NCBI GenBank assembly: GCA_009780695.1
Contig: WQZN01000003.1
Coordinates: 62,001-126,000 of the forward strand
Length of the DNA stretch: 64,000 nt
Direction of reading: 5' to 3'
DNA from: Microbacteriaceae bacterium
GTDB lineage: Bacteria; Actinomycetota; Actinomycetes; Actinomycetales; Microbacteriaceae
The notes under the pieces are model-generated. The model did not search any database and had not been told where the DNA came from. It was given only the letters and a program-made list of their open reading frames with translations. Positions 22,956 through 31,764 of the stretch are shown in pieces; within the stretch, counting starts at the first letter, position 1, and each line of letters opens with the position of its first letter. Position numbers and translations under genes: made by a program.

Positions 22956-25700
22956 GTGCCGAGCAACAAGAAGCTGGTCATCGTCGAGTCGCCGACGAAG
23001 GTCAAGTCGATCGCGCAGTATCTGGGCGACGGCTACACCGTGATGGCTTCCGTCGGGCACATCCGCGACCTCATCGAGCCGAAGAACCTGCCGGCCGAGC
23101 AGAAGGGCGGCGCGCTCGGCAAATTCGGCGTCGACGTCGACAACGGCTTCAAGCCCATCTATGTCGTCTCGGACGGCAAATCGAAGGTCGTGAGCGACCT
23201 GAAGCGCGAGTTGAAGGATGCCGACGAGCTCATCCTCGCCACCGATGAAGACCGCGAGGGCGAGGCCATCGCGTGGCACCTGCGCGAGGTGCTCAAGCCC
23301 AAGGTGCCGGTCAAGCGCATGGTCTTCCACGAGATCACGCGCGAGGCGATCGAGGCCGCGCGCGAGAACACCCGCGACCTGAACATGGAACTCGTCGACG
23401 CGCAGGAGACGCGCCGCGTGCTCGACCGCCTTTACGGCTACGAGGTCAGCCCCGTGCTGTGGCGCAAGGTCGGCCCCGGCCTCTCGGCCGGCCGCGTGCA
23501 GTCGCCGGCGACCCGGCTCGTCGTCGACCGCGAGCGCGAGCGCCTGGCGTTCGTGCCGGCGTCCTACTGGGACCTCGTCGCGCGGTTCACGCCCGACGAG
23601 GGCACGGCTCCCTTCGAGGCGAGGCTGCAGCGCCTCGGCGGCACGCGCGTGGCCCAGGGTCGCGACTTCGACGACCGCGGGCAGCTGACGGGCCAGGCAT
23701 CCGTGCTCTCCGAGGCGAACGCGGAAGCGCTCGCCGCCGCGCTGCGCGCGGACTCGACCACGACGACGGTCGCCAAGGTCGAGTCGAAGCCGTACTCTCG
23801 CCGCCCGGCGGCGCCGTTCACCACCTCGACCCTGCAGCAGGAGGCCGCGCGCAAGCTGCGCTTCAGCGCCCGCCAGACGATGAGCGTCGCGCAGTCGCTG
23901 TACGAGAACGGCTACATCACCTATATGCGCACCGACTCGCCCTCGCTCTCGCAGCAGGCGACGAAGGCCGCGCGCGCTCAGGCGAAGACGCTCTACGGCG
24001 CCGACACCGTGCCCGAGAAGCCGCGCGTCTACACCGGCAAGTCGAAGAACGCGCAGGAGGCGCACGAGGCGATCCGCCCCTCGGGCGAGACCTTCCGCAC
24101 GCCGGACGAGGTGCGGAGGCACCTCGCCGCCAACGACTTCAAGCTCTACGACCTGATCTGGAAGCGCACCGTCGCGAGCCAGATGGCCGATGCGAAGGGC
24201 TCGACGGCGTCCGTCGCCATCGAGGCGAAGGTCGTCGGCGGGGAACTGGACGGCACGGTCGCCGAGTTCTCGGCATCCGGCACGGTCATCACCTTCCGCG
24301 GCTTCCTGCACGCCTATGAAGAAGGACGCGACGAAGAGCGCAACGCCGACGCGGAGGCCGACGCCAAGCTGCCGCCGCTGACGGTCGGCCAGGCGCTCGA
24401 GACCGCCGAGGTCGAGGCGAAGGGCCACGAGACCACTCCGCCGCCGCGCTACACCGAGGCGTCCCTCGTCAAGGCGCTCGAAGAGATGGGCGTCGGCCGC
24501 CCGTCGACCTACGCCGCCATCATCTCGACGATCATCGACCGCGGGTATGTCACGCCGCGCGGCCAGGCGCTCGTGCCGAACTGGATCGCGTTCTCGGTCG
24601 TGAAGCTGCTCGAGGACCACTTCGGCGACCTCGTGGAGTACGACTTCACCGCCGAACTCGAGGACGACCTCGACTCGATCGCCAACGGCGACGACACGGG
24701 CGTCGACTGGCTGCAGGGCTTCTACTTCGGCAAGGAGAACCACCGCGGCCTGCGCGGCGTCGTCGACAACCTCGGCGACATCGACGCGCGCGAGGTCAAC
24801 TCGGTCGCGATCGATGAGAACATCACGCTGCGCATCGGCCGCTACGGCCCGTACCTCGAGGTCGTCGACCCGGCCGCGCCGGACGCCGCGCCGCGCCGCG
24901 TGAACATCCCGCAGGACCTCGCCCCCGACGAGCTCACGCCCGCGAAGGCGCGCGAGCTGGCGGACGCCCCCGAGCAGTCCGACCGCGTGCTCGGCACGCT
25001 CGAGAACGGCACGCAGATCGTCGCGAAGGACGGGCGCTTCGGGCCGTATGTCACCGAGGTCGCCCCCGAGGCGGCGGAGGAGACCGTCGTGGCCGAGCCC
25101 GAGGAATCCGCCAAGCCCAAGCGCAAGACCGCGAAGAAGCCGGCCGCCGTCAAGCCGCGCACGGCCTCGCTGTTCAAGAGCATGAGCGTCGACACGATCG
25201 ACTTCGACACCGCGCTCAAGCTGCTCGACCTGCCGCGCACGGTCGGTGCCGACCCCGAGTCGGGCGAGCCGATCCTGGCGGCGAACGGCCGCTACGGCGC
25301 GTACCTGAAGAAGGGCGCCGACACCCGCAGCCTGCCGAACGGCGAGGACCAGATCTTCGACGTGACGCTCGAGCAGGCGGTCGAGCTGTTCGCCCAGCCG
25401 AAGTACGGCGCCCGCCGCGCCTCGAGCGCGCTCAAGGAGTTCGAGGCCGACCCGGTGAGCGGCAAGCCCATCCGCATCCGCGACGGGCGCTTCGGCGCGT
25501 ACGTGACGGACGGCGAGACCAACGCGACGATCCCGCGCGGGGAGGACGTCGAGTCGGTCGACTTCGCACGGGCGGTGCAGCTGCTCGCCGACAAGCGCGC
25601 GAAGGGCCCCGCGAAGAAGCCCGCGGCGCGCAAGGCATCCGGCGCCGCGTCGACGGCCAAGAAGACCACGACCACCCGCAAGCCGGCAGCCAAGAAGTGA
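22956..25700 (+). CDS. topA: DNA topoisomerase I
   Basis: Type IA topoisomerase that relaxes negative supercoils, 914 residues as usual for actinobacteria. TOPRIM: VIVESPTKVKSI (about 8-19) and ATDEDREGEAIAW (about 94-106). The active-site Tyr lies in YITYMRTDSPSLS (about 320-332). C-terminal Topo_C repeats (RYGPYLEVV, GRFGPYVTEV, RYGAYLKKG, GRFGAYVTDG) replace zinc fingers, and a Lys/Ala-rich tail ends the protein, both typical of actinobacterial TopA. GTG 22956 has AGAGGGAG upstream. Its stop overlaps the tmk start (GTGA). Confidence 0.97.
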   Translation: MPSNKKLVIVESPTKVKSIAQYLGDGYTVMASVGHIRDLIEPKNLPAEQKGGALGKFGVDVDNGFKPIYVVSDGKSKVVSDLKRELKDADELILATDEDREGEAIAWHLREVLKPKVPVKRMVFHEITREAIEAARENTRDLNMELVDAQETRRVLDRLYGYEVSPVLWRKVGPGLSAGRVQSPATRLVVDRERERLAFVPASYWDLVARFTPDEGTAPFEARLQRLGGTRVAQGRDFDDRGQLTGQASVLSEANAEALAAALRADSTTTTVAKVESKPYSRRPAAPFTTSTLQQEAARKLRFSARQTMSVAQSLYENGYITYMRTDSPSLSQQATKAARAQAKTLYGADTVPEKPRVYTGKSKNAQEAHEAIRPSGETFRTPDEVRRHLAANDFKLYDLIWKRTVASQMADAKGSTASVAIEAKVVGGELDGTVAEFSASGTVITFRGFLHAYEEGRDEERNADAEADAKLPPLTVGQALETAEVEAKGHETTPPPRYTEASLVKALEEMGVGRPSTYAAIISTIIDRGYVTPRGQALVPNWIAFSVVKLLEDHFGDLVEYDFTAELEDDLDSIANGDDTGVDWLQGFYFGKENHRGLRGVVDNLGDIDAREVNSVAIDENITLRIGRYGPYLEVVDPAAPDAAPRRVNIPQDLAPDELTPAKARELADAPEQSDRVLGTLENGTQIVAKDGRFGPYVTEVAPEAAEETVVAEPEESAKPKRKTAKKPAAVKPRTASLFKSMSVDTIDFDTALKLLDLPRTVGADPESGEPILAANGRYGAYLKKGADTRSLPNGEDQIFDVTLEQAVELFAQPKYGARRASSALKEFEADPVSGKPIRIRDGRFGAYVTDGETNATIPRGEDVESVDFARAVQLLADKRAKGPAKKPAARKASGAASTAKKTTTTRKPAAKK

Positions 25701-26344
25701 CCGGTCTCTACGTCACCTTCGAAGGGCTCGACGGCTCGGGGAAGACGACGCAGCTGGAACGTCTCGCGGCGTGGCTGAGGGATGTCGGGCACACGGTCGT
25801 CGCGACGCGCGAACCCGGCGGCACCGAGGTCGGGCAGCTCGTGCGCGACATCGTGCTGCACCATCGCGGCGACATCGCCCCGCGCGCCGAGGCGCTGCTG
25901 TTCGCCGCCGACCGCGCGCACCACATCGCCACCAAGGTGCGCCCGGCGCTCGAGCGCGGCGAGGTCGTGCTGCAGGACAGGTACATCGACTCGTCGGTCG
26001 CGTTCCAGGGCGGCGGCCGCGTGCTCGACCCGGGCGAGGTGCGCGGGCTGTCCGAGTGGGCGACCGAGGGGCTGTACCCCGAGCTGACCGTGCTGCTCGA
26101 CCTCGACCCCGCGGTCGCACGCGGTCGCATCGACGCTGCGCAGAAGGTGTTCGACCGCATCGAGGCCGAGGCGGTCGAGTTCAACCAGCGCATCCGCGCG
26201 GCCTACCTGGCGATGGCCGAGGCGCACCCCGAGCGCTGGCTCGTGCTCGACGCGACGCGCACGCCCGACGAGCTGCAGGCGCAGCTGCGCGAGCACGTCG
26301 CCGGCCTGTTGACGAGTCGCGACGGTGTCGGCGGCGCCGCCTAG
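25697..26344 (+). CDS. tmk: Thymidylate kinase
   Basis: dTMP kinase for dTTP synthesis, 215 residues. P-loop FEGLDGSGKTTQ (about 7-18), the DR(X) motif with REPGGTEVGQLVR, and DRYIDSSVAFQGGGR. GTG 25697 overlaps the topA stop by 4 bases, and holB starts 10 bases downstream. The topA-tmk-holB-peptidase order is a conserved actinobacterial operon, linking DNA topology, nucleotide supply and the clamp loader. Confidence 0.96.
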   Translation: MTGLYVTFEGLDGSGKTTQLERLAAWLRDVGHTVVATREPGGTEVGQLVRDIVLHHRGDIAPRAEALLFAADRAHHIATKVRPALERGEVVLQDRYIDSSVAFQGGGRVLDPGEVRGLSEWATEGLYPELTVLLDLDPAVARGRIDAAQKVFDRIEAEAVEFNQRIRAAYLAMAEAHPERWLVLDATRTPDELQAQLREHVAGLLTSRDGVGGAA

Positions 26345-26354
26345 TCTGGAACAG

Positions 26355-27557
26355 ATGAGCGTATGGGCCGAGCTGACGGGGCAGCGCGAGGCGATCGCCG
26401 TGCTGCGGGCGGCCGCTGCGGCGACCCCGGGCGGGGCATCCGCCGCAGCCGCTGACGGCAACGCCGCCGGCGCGAACCCCGCCGCAGCCAACGCGATGAC
26501 GCACGCGTGGCTGCTGACCGGCCCGCCGGGTTCGGGCCGCTCGAACCTCGCGTTCGCGTTCGCGAGCGCGCTGCTCAGCCACGCGGGCCCCGACGGCGAC
26601 GCCGTGACCGACGCGCAGGTGCAGGCGCGCACGCACCCCGACCTGTCCGTGCTGTCGACCGAGAAGGTCATCATCACGATCGACGAGGTGCGCGAGCTGA
26701 TGCGCTCGTCCCAGTACTCGCCGTCGGTCGGCCGCTATCGGGTCATGGTCATCGAAGACGCCGACCGCATGACCGAGCGCACGAGCAACCTGCTGCTGAA
26801 GTCGCTCGAAGAGCCGCCCGAGCGCACCGTGTGGGTGCTGTGCGCGCCGAGCGACGCCGACCTGCTGCCGACGATCCGCTCGCGCGTGCGCACCGTGCGC
26901 CTCACCGTGCCGAGTGTGGCGGACGTCGCGGCGCTGCTCGAGCGGCGCGACGGCGTCGACTCCGCGCTCGCCGAGCAGGCCGCCCGGCACGCCCAGTCGC
27001 ACATCGGCATGGCCCGGCGCCTCGCCACGAACCCCGAGGCGCGCGCCCGGCGCGACGAGACGCTCGACCTCGCGCTCGGCATCCGCTCGGTCTCGGCCGC
27101 CGTGCAGGGCGCGGCGCGGCTCGTGCAGATCGCGACCGACGACGGCAAGGCGATCACCGAGGAACGCAACGAGCAGGAACGCGAGGACGCGCTGCGTTCC
27201 CTCGGCATCGAGCCCGGCGGCACCGTTCCGCCGGCCCTGCGCGCGCAGCTGCGCGCCCTCGAGGAAGACCAGAAGAGACGCGCGACGCGCAGCCTGCGCG
27301 ACGGGCTCGACCGCATTCTCGTCGACCTGCTCTCGCTGTACCGCGACGCGCTGATGATCCAGCTCGGCGGCGGCGCCGAGCTCGTGAATCGCGAGCGCGA
27401 GGCGCAGCTGACCGAGCACGCCGGGAAGACATCCCCGGCCCGCTCGCTGCACATGATGGACGCGATCGCCGAGGCGCGGCAGCGCATCGACGCGAACGTG
27501 AACCCGACGCTCGCGCTCGAGGCGATGCTCGTCACCGGGCTCGAGCAGGCGGCATGA
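26355..27557 (+). CDS. holB: DNA polymerase III delta' subunit
   Basis: Clamp-loader subunit, 400 residues. AAA+ features: HAWLLTGPPGSGRSNLAFA (P-loop-like with Arg in place of the Lys of a canonical Walker A), the Asp motif VMVIEDADRMTERTSN, and sensor segment LKSLEEPPERTVWVLCAPS. No zinc-binding Cys cluster is obvious. ATG 26355 gives the expected N-terminus (SVWAELTGQREAI); a GTG at 26325 is a weaker alternative that would overlap tmk. The stop overlaps the next start (ATGA). Confidence 0.93.
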   Translation: MSVWAELTGQREAIAVLRAAAAATPGGASAAAADGNAAGANPAAANAMTHAWLLTGPPGSGRSNLAFAFASALLSHAGPDGDAVTDAQVQARTHPDLSVLSTEKVIITIDEVRELMRSSQYSPSVGRYRVMVIEDADRMTERTSNLLLKSLEEPPERTVWVLCAPSDADLLPTIRSRVRTVRLTVPSVADVAALLERRDGVDSALAEQAARHAQSHIGMARRLATNPEARARRDETLDLALGIRSVSAAVQGAARLVQIATDDGKAITEERNEQEREDALRSLGIEPGGTVPPALRAQLRALEEDQKRRATRSLRDGLDRILVDLLSLYRDALMIQLGGGAELVNREREAQLTEHAGKTSPARSLHMMDAIAEARQRIDANVNPTLALEAMLVTGLEQAA

Positions 27558-29143
27558 GGGGCGGCATGACGAGGTTGAGGATGCCGCGCCGCGGGTTCCG
27601 CGCTCTGGCCGCGGCCGTGGCGCTCGTGACGGGCGCCGTGCTGCTCGCCGGCTGCACGAATCAGCCCGAGGCGAAGCTGCCGACGCAGACCTCGACGCCG
27701 GTGGTGAGCCCGACATCCGCCACTCCGACCGCCGACGAGCTCGCGGTGCAGCGGTTCTACACGCAGCGGCTCGTCTGGAAGGACTGCTCGGGCGGCTTCC
27801 AGTGCGCCACCGCGCAGGCGCCGATCGACTGGGCGCACCCGGCGCAGGGCGCGCCGATCCACCTCGCGCTGATCCGCAAGCCGGCCACGAGCGGCCACGC
27901 GCTCGGCTCGCTGTTCGTCAACCCGGGCGGCCCGGGGGAATCCGGGGTCGATTTCGTGCGCCAGGCCGTGGGTGACGCTTCGCCGACCCTGCAGGCGAAC
28001 TACGACATCGTCGGCTGGGACCCCCGCGGCGTCGGGGCGTCGTCGGCCGTGAAGTGCTACGACGACGCGGGGCTCGACCAGTGGCTCTACGGCATCGTTC
28101 CGGGCGTGCGCGGCAGCACCCAGTGGCTCGACGCGTCGAAGCAGATCACGACCTCGCTCGGCGCCGCGTGCCTCAAGAACACGGGCCCGCTGCTCGGGCA
28201 CATCGACACCCCGAGCACCGCGCACGACCTCGACATGCTGCGTGGGGCGGTCGGCGACGCGAAGCTCAACTACCTCGGCTTCAGCTACGGCACGCTGATC
28301 GGCGCGATCTATGCCGACATGTTCCCGAGCCATGTGGGGCGGATGGCGCTCGACGGCGTCGTGGACCCGGCGTCGACCTACGACGACGTCACGCAGCTGC
28401 AGGCCGTCGGCTTCGAGGACAACCTCAAGGCCTACGCCCAGTGGTGCGTCACGAGCGACCGCACCTGCCCGTTCCACGGGTCCGCCGACGCCGCGATGAA
28501 CGCGATCGGCGCGCTGTTGCAGCAGGTCGACCGGCACCCGATCAAGAACTCCGACGGGCGGCTGCTCGGCAGTGCGACGCTGCAGACCGCGATCATCCTG
28601 CCGCTCTACAACCAGTCCAACTGGCCGTCGCTCGACGTGCTGTTCAAGGACGTCGACAAGGGCAGCGCCCGGGTGGCGTTCCTGCTCGCCGACCAGTACA
28701 ACGAGCGCGACTCCAACGGCCGCTACGCGAGCAACGTCATGGTTGCCTTCGCCGCGACGAACTGCCTCGACTACGAGTTCGACGACGACCTCGCGCACAT
28801 GCAGGCGCAGGCGGCCGCCCTTGCGAAGGCCGCACCCGTCATGGGGCCGTTCTTCTCCTACGGCGGCATCGCGTGCGCCGGTTGGCCGTTCGGCACCGTG
28901 CGCGTCCCCGCGCCGGTGCGGGCCGCGGGCTCGGCGCCGATCCTCGTGCTCGGCACCACGAACGACCCCGCGACGCCGTACTCGCAGTCCGTCGCCCTTG
29001 CGAAGGAGCTCGAGAACGGGCACCTGGTGACCTGGCGCGGCAACGGGCACACTGCCTACGGGCGCTCGAACACGTGCGTGCTGAACACCGTCGACGACTA
29101 CTTCGTCAAGGGCACGGTGCCCGCGCGCGACCCCGAGTGCTGA
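27554..29143 (+). CDS. Secreted alpha/beta-hydrolase lipoprotein (tripeptidyl aminopeptidase family)
   Basis: A 529-residue exported lipoprotein of the Streptomyces Tap-like peptidase family. The signal peptide ends in the lipobox LLAGC (Cys34). The fold shows FVNPGGPGESG (oxyanion HGGPG-type motif), GWDPRGVG, nucleophile GFSYGT (Ser244), a TAP-like C-terminal domain with Asp in GTTNDPATPY and His in GNGHTAYG. It probably removes short N-terminal peptides or hydrolyses esters outside the membrane. ATG 27554 overlaps the holB stop; ATG 27566 is an alternative. It is the last gene of the topA operon. Confidence 0.9.
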   Translation: MRGGMTRLRMPRRGFRALAAAVALVTGAVLLAGCTNQPEAKLPTQTSTPVVSPTSATPTADELAVQRFYTQRLVWKDCSGGFQCATAQAPIDWAHPAQGAPIHLALIRKPATSGHALGSLFVNPGGPGESGVDFVRQAVGDASPTLQANYDIVGWDPRGVGASSAVKCYDDAGLDQWLYGIVPGVRGSTQWLDASKQITTSLGAACLKNTGPLLGHIDTPSTAHDLDMLRGAVGDAKLNYLGFSYGTLIGAIYADMFPSHVGRMALDGVVDPASTYDDVTQLQAVGFEDNLKAYAQWCVTSDRTCPFHGSADAAMNAIGALLQQVDRHPIKNSDGRLLGSATLQTAIILPLYNQSNWPSLDVLFKDVDKGSARVAFLLADQYNERDSNGRYASNVMVAFAATNCLDYEFDDDLAHMQAQAAALAKAAPVMGPFFSYGGIACAGWPFGTVRVPAPVRAAGSAPILVLGTTNDPATPYSQSVALAKELENGHLVTWRGNGHTAYGRSNTCVLNTVDDYFVKGTVPARDPEC

Positions 29144-29204
29144 CGCCGGCCGCAGGGCCGGCTCGTGCGGGTGCCGGCGTGTGGGGCATCCTCACCGCGC
29201 GTGG

Positions 29205-29233
29205 TGCAATTTTGCAGGGACTGCAACGATAAT
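29205..29233 (+). promoter_or_regulatory. Leaderless promoter with palindromic operator for tetR gene
   Basis: GATAAT (29228-29233) lies 6 bases before GTG 29240, so transcription probably begins at the start codon. Upstream TGCAAT (29205-29210) is 17 bases away. Between them lies the perfect inverted repeat TTGCAG-GGA-CTGCAA (29212-29226), positioned to block RNA polymerase and typical of TetR autoregulation. Confidence 0.6.
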
Positions 29234-29239
29234 GGTCGG

Positions 29240-29887
29240 GTGACTGACGTGAAAGAGCCCGGCCTGCGCGAGCGCAAGCGTGTCGCCACGCGGCATGCCA
29301 TCGAGCGGGCGGCGATCGAGCTGTCGCTCGAGAAGGGTTATGAGAACGTCACGGTCGACGAGATCGCGGAGCAGGCGGATGTCTCGCCCCGCACCTTCTT
29401 CAACTACTTCTCCTCGAAAGAGGCCGCGGTCGTCGGTCACCACCCCGAGGGGCCGGACGCCGAGAAGGTCGAGGCGTTCCTCGCGGCGCCGGTCGACCAG
29501 CCGGTGCTCGCCGGCATCCACCAGATGCTCTCGTCGTTCATCGAGGCGAAGTCCGATGAGGACACCCGTGCCGTGCACGAGCTGCAGGAGCGGCGGATGC
29601 AGCTGATGCTGCGCCACCCCACGCTGTTCCGGCAGCGCATGGAGGGCATGGACGAGATGACCAACAAGATGACCGAGATCGTCGCCCGGCGTCTGCGCGT
29701 GCTCGACCCCGCGCTCGACGAGGCCCCCGCGCGCGACCGCGCCCGCCTCGTCGTCTTCGTCTCGTTCGCGGGCATGCGCCACGCCTGGGCGAACTGGGCC
29801 GACCACGGCGGCGAAGGCCGGCTGGCCGAGTGCGTGAAGAGCTCGTTCGACCAGCTGCACGTGCTCTCGTCGCAGGTCAACGTCTGA
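29240..29887 (+). CDS. TetR-family transcriptional regulator
   Basis: A 215-residue repressor. The helix-turn-helix lies at about residues 12-58: RHAIERAAIELSLEKGYENV, then VDEIAEQADVSPRTFFNYFSSKEAAV, the canonical TetR sequence. The C-terminal ligand domain is not recognisable to a subfamily. GTG 29240 is the start because it directly follows a -10 box (leaderless) and opens the domain correctly. A perfect 15-base palindrome in its promoter is the probable operator. It stands alone between the peptidase gene and tRNA-Thr, so its targets are elsewhere or only itself. Confidence 0.9.
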   Translation: MTDVKEPGLRERKRVATRHAIERAAIELSLEKGYENVTVDEIAEQADVSPRTFFNYFSSKEAAVVGHHPEGPDAEKVEAFLAAPVDQPVLAGIHQMLSSFIEAKSDEDTRAVHELQERRMQLMLRHPTLFRQRMEGMDEMTNKMTEIVARRLRVLDPALDEAPARDRARLVVFVSFAGMRHAWANWADHGGEGRLAECVKSSFDQLHVLSSQVNV

Positions 29888-29952
29888 CATGGATTTCGGG
29901 GCCCTGAACGTCCTGTAAGCTTGTTGACCGGTGCTTCCGCCAGGTTGCCCGT

Positions 29953-30028
29953 GCCGCTTTAGCTCAGTCGGCAGAGCGATTCACTCGTAATGAATAGGTC
30001 GTCGGTTCGATTCCGACAAGCGGCTCCA
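29953..30028 (+). tRNA. tRNA-Thr (anticodon CGT)
   Basis: Complete cloverleaf: acceptor GCCGCTT/AAGCGGC, D arm AGCTCAGTCGGCAGAGC, anticodon arm ATTCA-CTCGTAA-TGAAT with anticodon CGT, T arm GTCGGTTCGATTCCGAC. CCA is encoded. It reads Thr codon ACG. A terminator hairpin follows 4 bases later. Confidence 0.97.
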
Positions 30029-30031
30029 CTC

Positions 30032-30059
30032 GAAGGCCCCCGGTTCGCCGGGGGCCTTC
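30032..30059 (+). terminator. Terminator of tRNA-Thr
   Basis: A perfect 12-bp stem GAAGGCCCCCGG with a TTCG tetraloop, immediately downstream of the tRNA. Confidence 0.85.
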
Positions 30060-30112
30060 TGCGTGCCGCTGACGGCAACTACGCGGGGATAGCGCCGATG
30101 GATGCCCCGGCC

Positions 30113-30694
30113 TCAGGCGTATCCGCGGCGCAGCAGCATCCCGGCTGCCTTCTCGAAATCGGCGGCCGTCGGAATCTCGAAGTCGAGCGCGTTCGCGTAC
30201 CGGGTGACGATCGCGAAGAGAGCCGCCACCGCGGCGGCATCCTCGAGTTCTGCGCTGCTCACGCCGGCCTCGATCGCCTCTCTCGCGTCCTCGGTGGTGA
30301 CGTCCTCCGGTCGGTGTGTGACTTTTTCGATGAATGCGAGCGCGGCCTTCAGCCGTCCCGAGATCGGCGCGGTCCGGAAATCCGAGAGCACCGCGGTCAC
30401 GACGCCTCGGTCGATCCCCGTGACGGCCACGGCGCCGTGCGCGCCGACGCAGAAAGGACAGCTATTCCAGTTCGCGACAGATGCCGCCATGAGCTCGCGC
30501 TCGGGCACCGACCAGCCGCTCGGGCCGCGCATCGCGCGCTGCGTCCACTCGGCAAGGGCCGGGCCGGCGAAGTCGGTGTCGTAGAAGGCCACCCGTGCGG
30601 CATCCGGCAGGCGCAACCCGGAGAGGCGCGAAATCATCGAGATCAGCACTCGGTGCCGGAGCGTGTCGCCGCGTTCGACCTCAGGAAGACGCAT
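30113..30694 (-). CDS. Carboxymuconolactone decarboxylase/AhpD-like protein
   Basis: A 193-residue AhpD-like alpha-helical protein. The redox motif NSCPFCVGAHG (Cys-x2-Cys-x3-His pattern, about residues 82-92) is intact, with the upstream Glu in PERELMAASVAN, so it may act as a peroxidase-type thiol protein rather than a decarboxylase. ATG 30694 (MRLPEVERG) is chosen over upstream in-frame ATGs, which would run through the preceding gene. It overlaps the 3' end of the gene at 30681-31016 by 14 bases, so both are likely in one transcript. Confidence 0.85.
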   Translation of the reverse strand: MRLPEVERGDTLRHRVLISMISRLSGLRLPDAARVAFYDTDFAGPALAEWTQRAMRGPSGWSVPERELMAASVANWNSCPFCVGAHGAVAVTGIDRGVVTAVLSDFRTAPISGRLKAALAFIEKVTHRPEDVTTEDAREAIEAGVSSAELEDAAAVAALFAIVTRYANALDFEIPTAADFEKAAGMLLRRGYA

Positions 30695-31016
30695 CCGCGG
30701 CCCCCTCGATGGCGTCGCGGGCGACATCCCAGCGCCGCAATCCGGCACCGATCGCTGCGGTGAGGACCACCTCGAATGCCTTCTGCTGCGAGTCGGCGAG
30801 CTCGAGCACCGCCGCGACCTGCTCATCGGTGACCCGGGATGAATCGGCATCGATCTGCCGAGCCAACACGGCGTACGGCTCCGAGGCATCGGTGTGGCCG
30901 AGGTCTCTGGCGAGCAGCTGTCGGCGCAGCTCCGCGTCCAACACGCCGGTCTGGTCGGCGCGGGTGCGCAACTCGGCGGCGAGTTGCGTGTGTGCGCCCC
31001 AGTTCTTCCTGGGCAT
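30681..31016 (-). CDS. Hypothetical protein paired with AhpD-like gene
   Basis: A 111-residue, helical, soluble protein without a recognised domain: MPRKNWGAHTQLAAELRTRA, then VLDAELRRQLLARDLGHTDA, and a C-terminal acidic tail. It overlaps the AhpD-like gene downstream by 14 bases and is divergent from the arsR-like gene 80 bases away. The shared divergent region suggests regulation by that ArsR protein, but this is unproven. Confidence 0.6.
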   Translation of the reverse strand: MPRKNWGAHTQLAAELRTRADQTGVLDAELRRQLLARDLGHTDASEPYAVLARQIDADSSRVTDEQVAAVLELADSQQKAFEVVLTAAIGAGLRRWDVARDAIEGAADASS

Positions 31017-31095
31017 GCGGCGACTCTAAACCCCCGGCGCCGCGGCGGCGAAGGACCGACCTTCCGCAGATCTCCATCACGTATTCTTCTATTCC

Positions 31096-31764
31096 ATGGA
31101 TATTCGGAATAGTCCGGGTCGACCTGAGGTGTTCGCCGAGTTGGCCGAGGTGCTCAAGGCTCTGGGCAACGGCCGCAGGCTGCAGCTGCTCGAGTTCCTG
31201 GCCCAGGGCGAGCACTCCGTCGACGAACTGGCCCGTCTCGCCGGTATGCAGGTCACGACGGTGTCGTCGAACCTCAAGTCCCTGCGGGAGGCCGGCCTCG
31301 CATGCACGCGGCGTGAGGGCACGACCGTCTTCTACTCGCTCGCCGGCGATGACGTCGCTCACCTCCTCGTCGCAGCGGAACGTGTGGCGAGGGCCCGCTC
31401 GCCGCGACTGCGCGAGACCGTCGACGCGTTCCTCGCGGCCGCATCCGAAACAGCGGACGTGCCGGCGATCGCCCCGCGCTCGGTGACCTCGGAGATGACC
31501 GTCATCGACGTGCGCCCGGACACGGAATTCGCCGCGGGTCATTTCCCCGGTGCCAGGTCGATCCCGCTCGAGGAGCTCCCCACACGGTGGCGGGAGATTC
31601 CCGCGCACCGGTCTGTGGCCCTCTACTGCCGTGGGGAGTTCTGCCGTTTGGCTCGCGAAGCCGCGGCGTGGCTGCGCACGCGGGGCATCGATGCGGCGGC
31701 CATGGATGCGGGAGTTCTGGAGTGGCGCGCCACCGGGGAGGTGGTGCTCGATGCCGCCGCGTGA
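31096..31764 (+). CDS. ArsR-family regulator fused to a rhodanese domain
   Basis: A 222-residue fusion. N-terminal ArsR winged helix (about 10-95): EVLKALGNGRRLQLLEFL, recognition helix in VTTVSSNLKSLREAGL, wing GTTVFYSL. C-terminal rhodanese (about 125-215): VIDVRPDTEFAAGHFPGARS and active-site loop YCRGEFCRL with Cys at the catalytic position. Such fusions may sense or relay sulfane sulfur. ATG 31096 follows TATTCT by 8 bases, so it is probably leaderless; a TATTC-G-GAATA palindrome lies inside the first codons (31101-31111) and could be the operator. It overlaps the MFS gene by 14 bases. Confidence 0.88.
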   Translation: MDIRNSPGRPEVFAELAEVLKALGNGRRLQLLEFLAQGEHSVDELARLAGMQVTTVSSNLKSLREAGLACTRREGTTVFYSLAGDDVAHLLVAAERVARARSPRLRETVDAFLAAASETADVPAIAPRSVTSEMTVIDVRPDTEFAAGHFPGARSIPLEELPTRWREIPAHRSVALYCRGEFCRLAREAAAWLRTRGIDAAAMDAGVLEWRATGEVVLDAAA

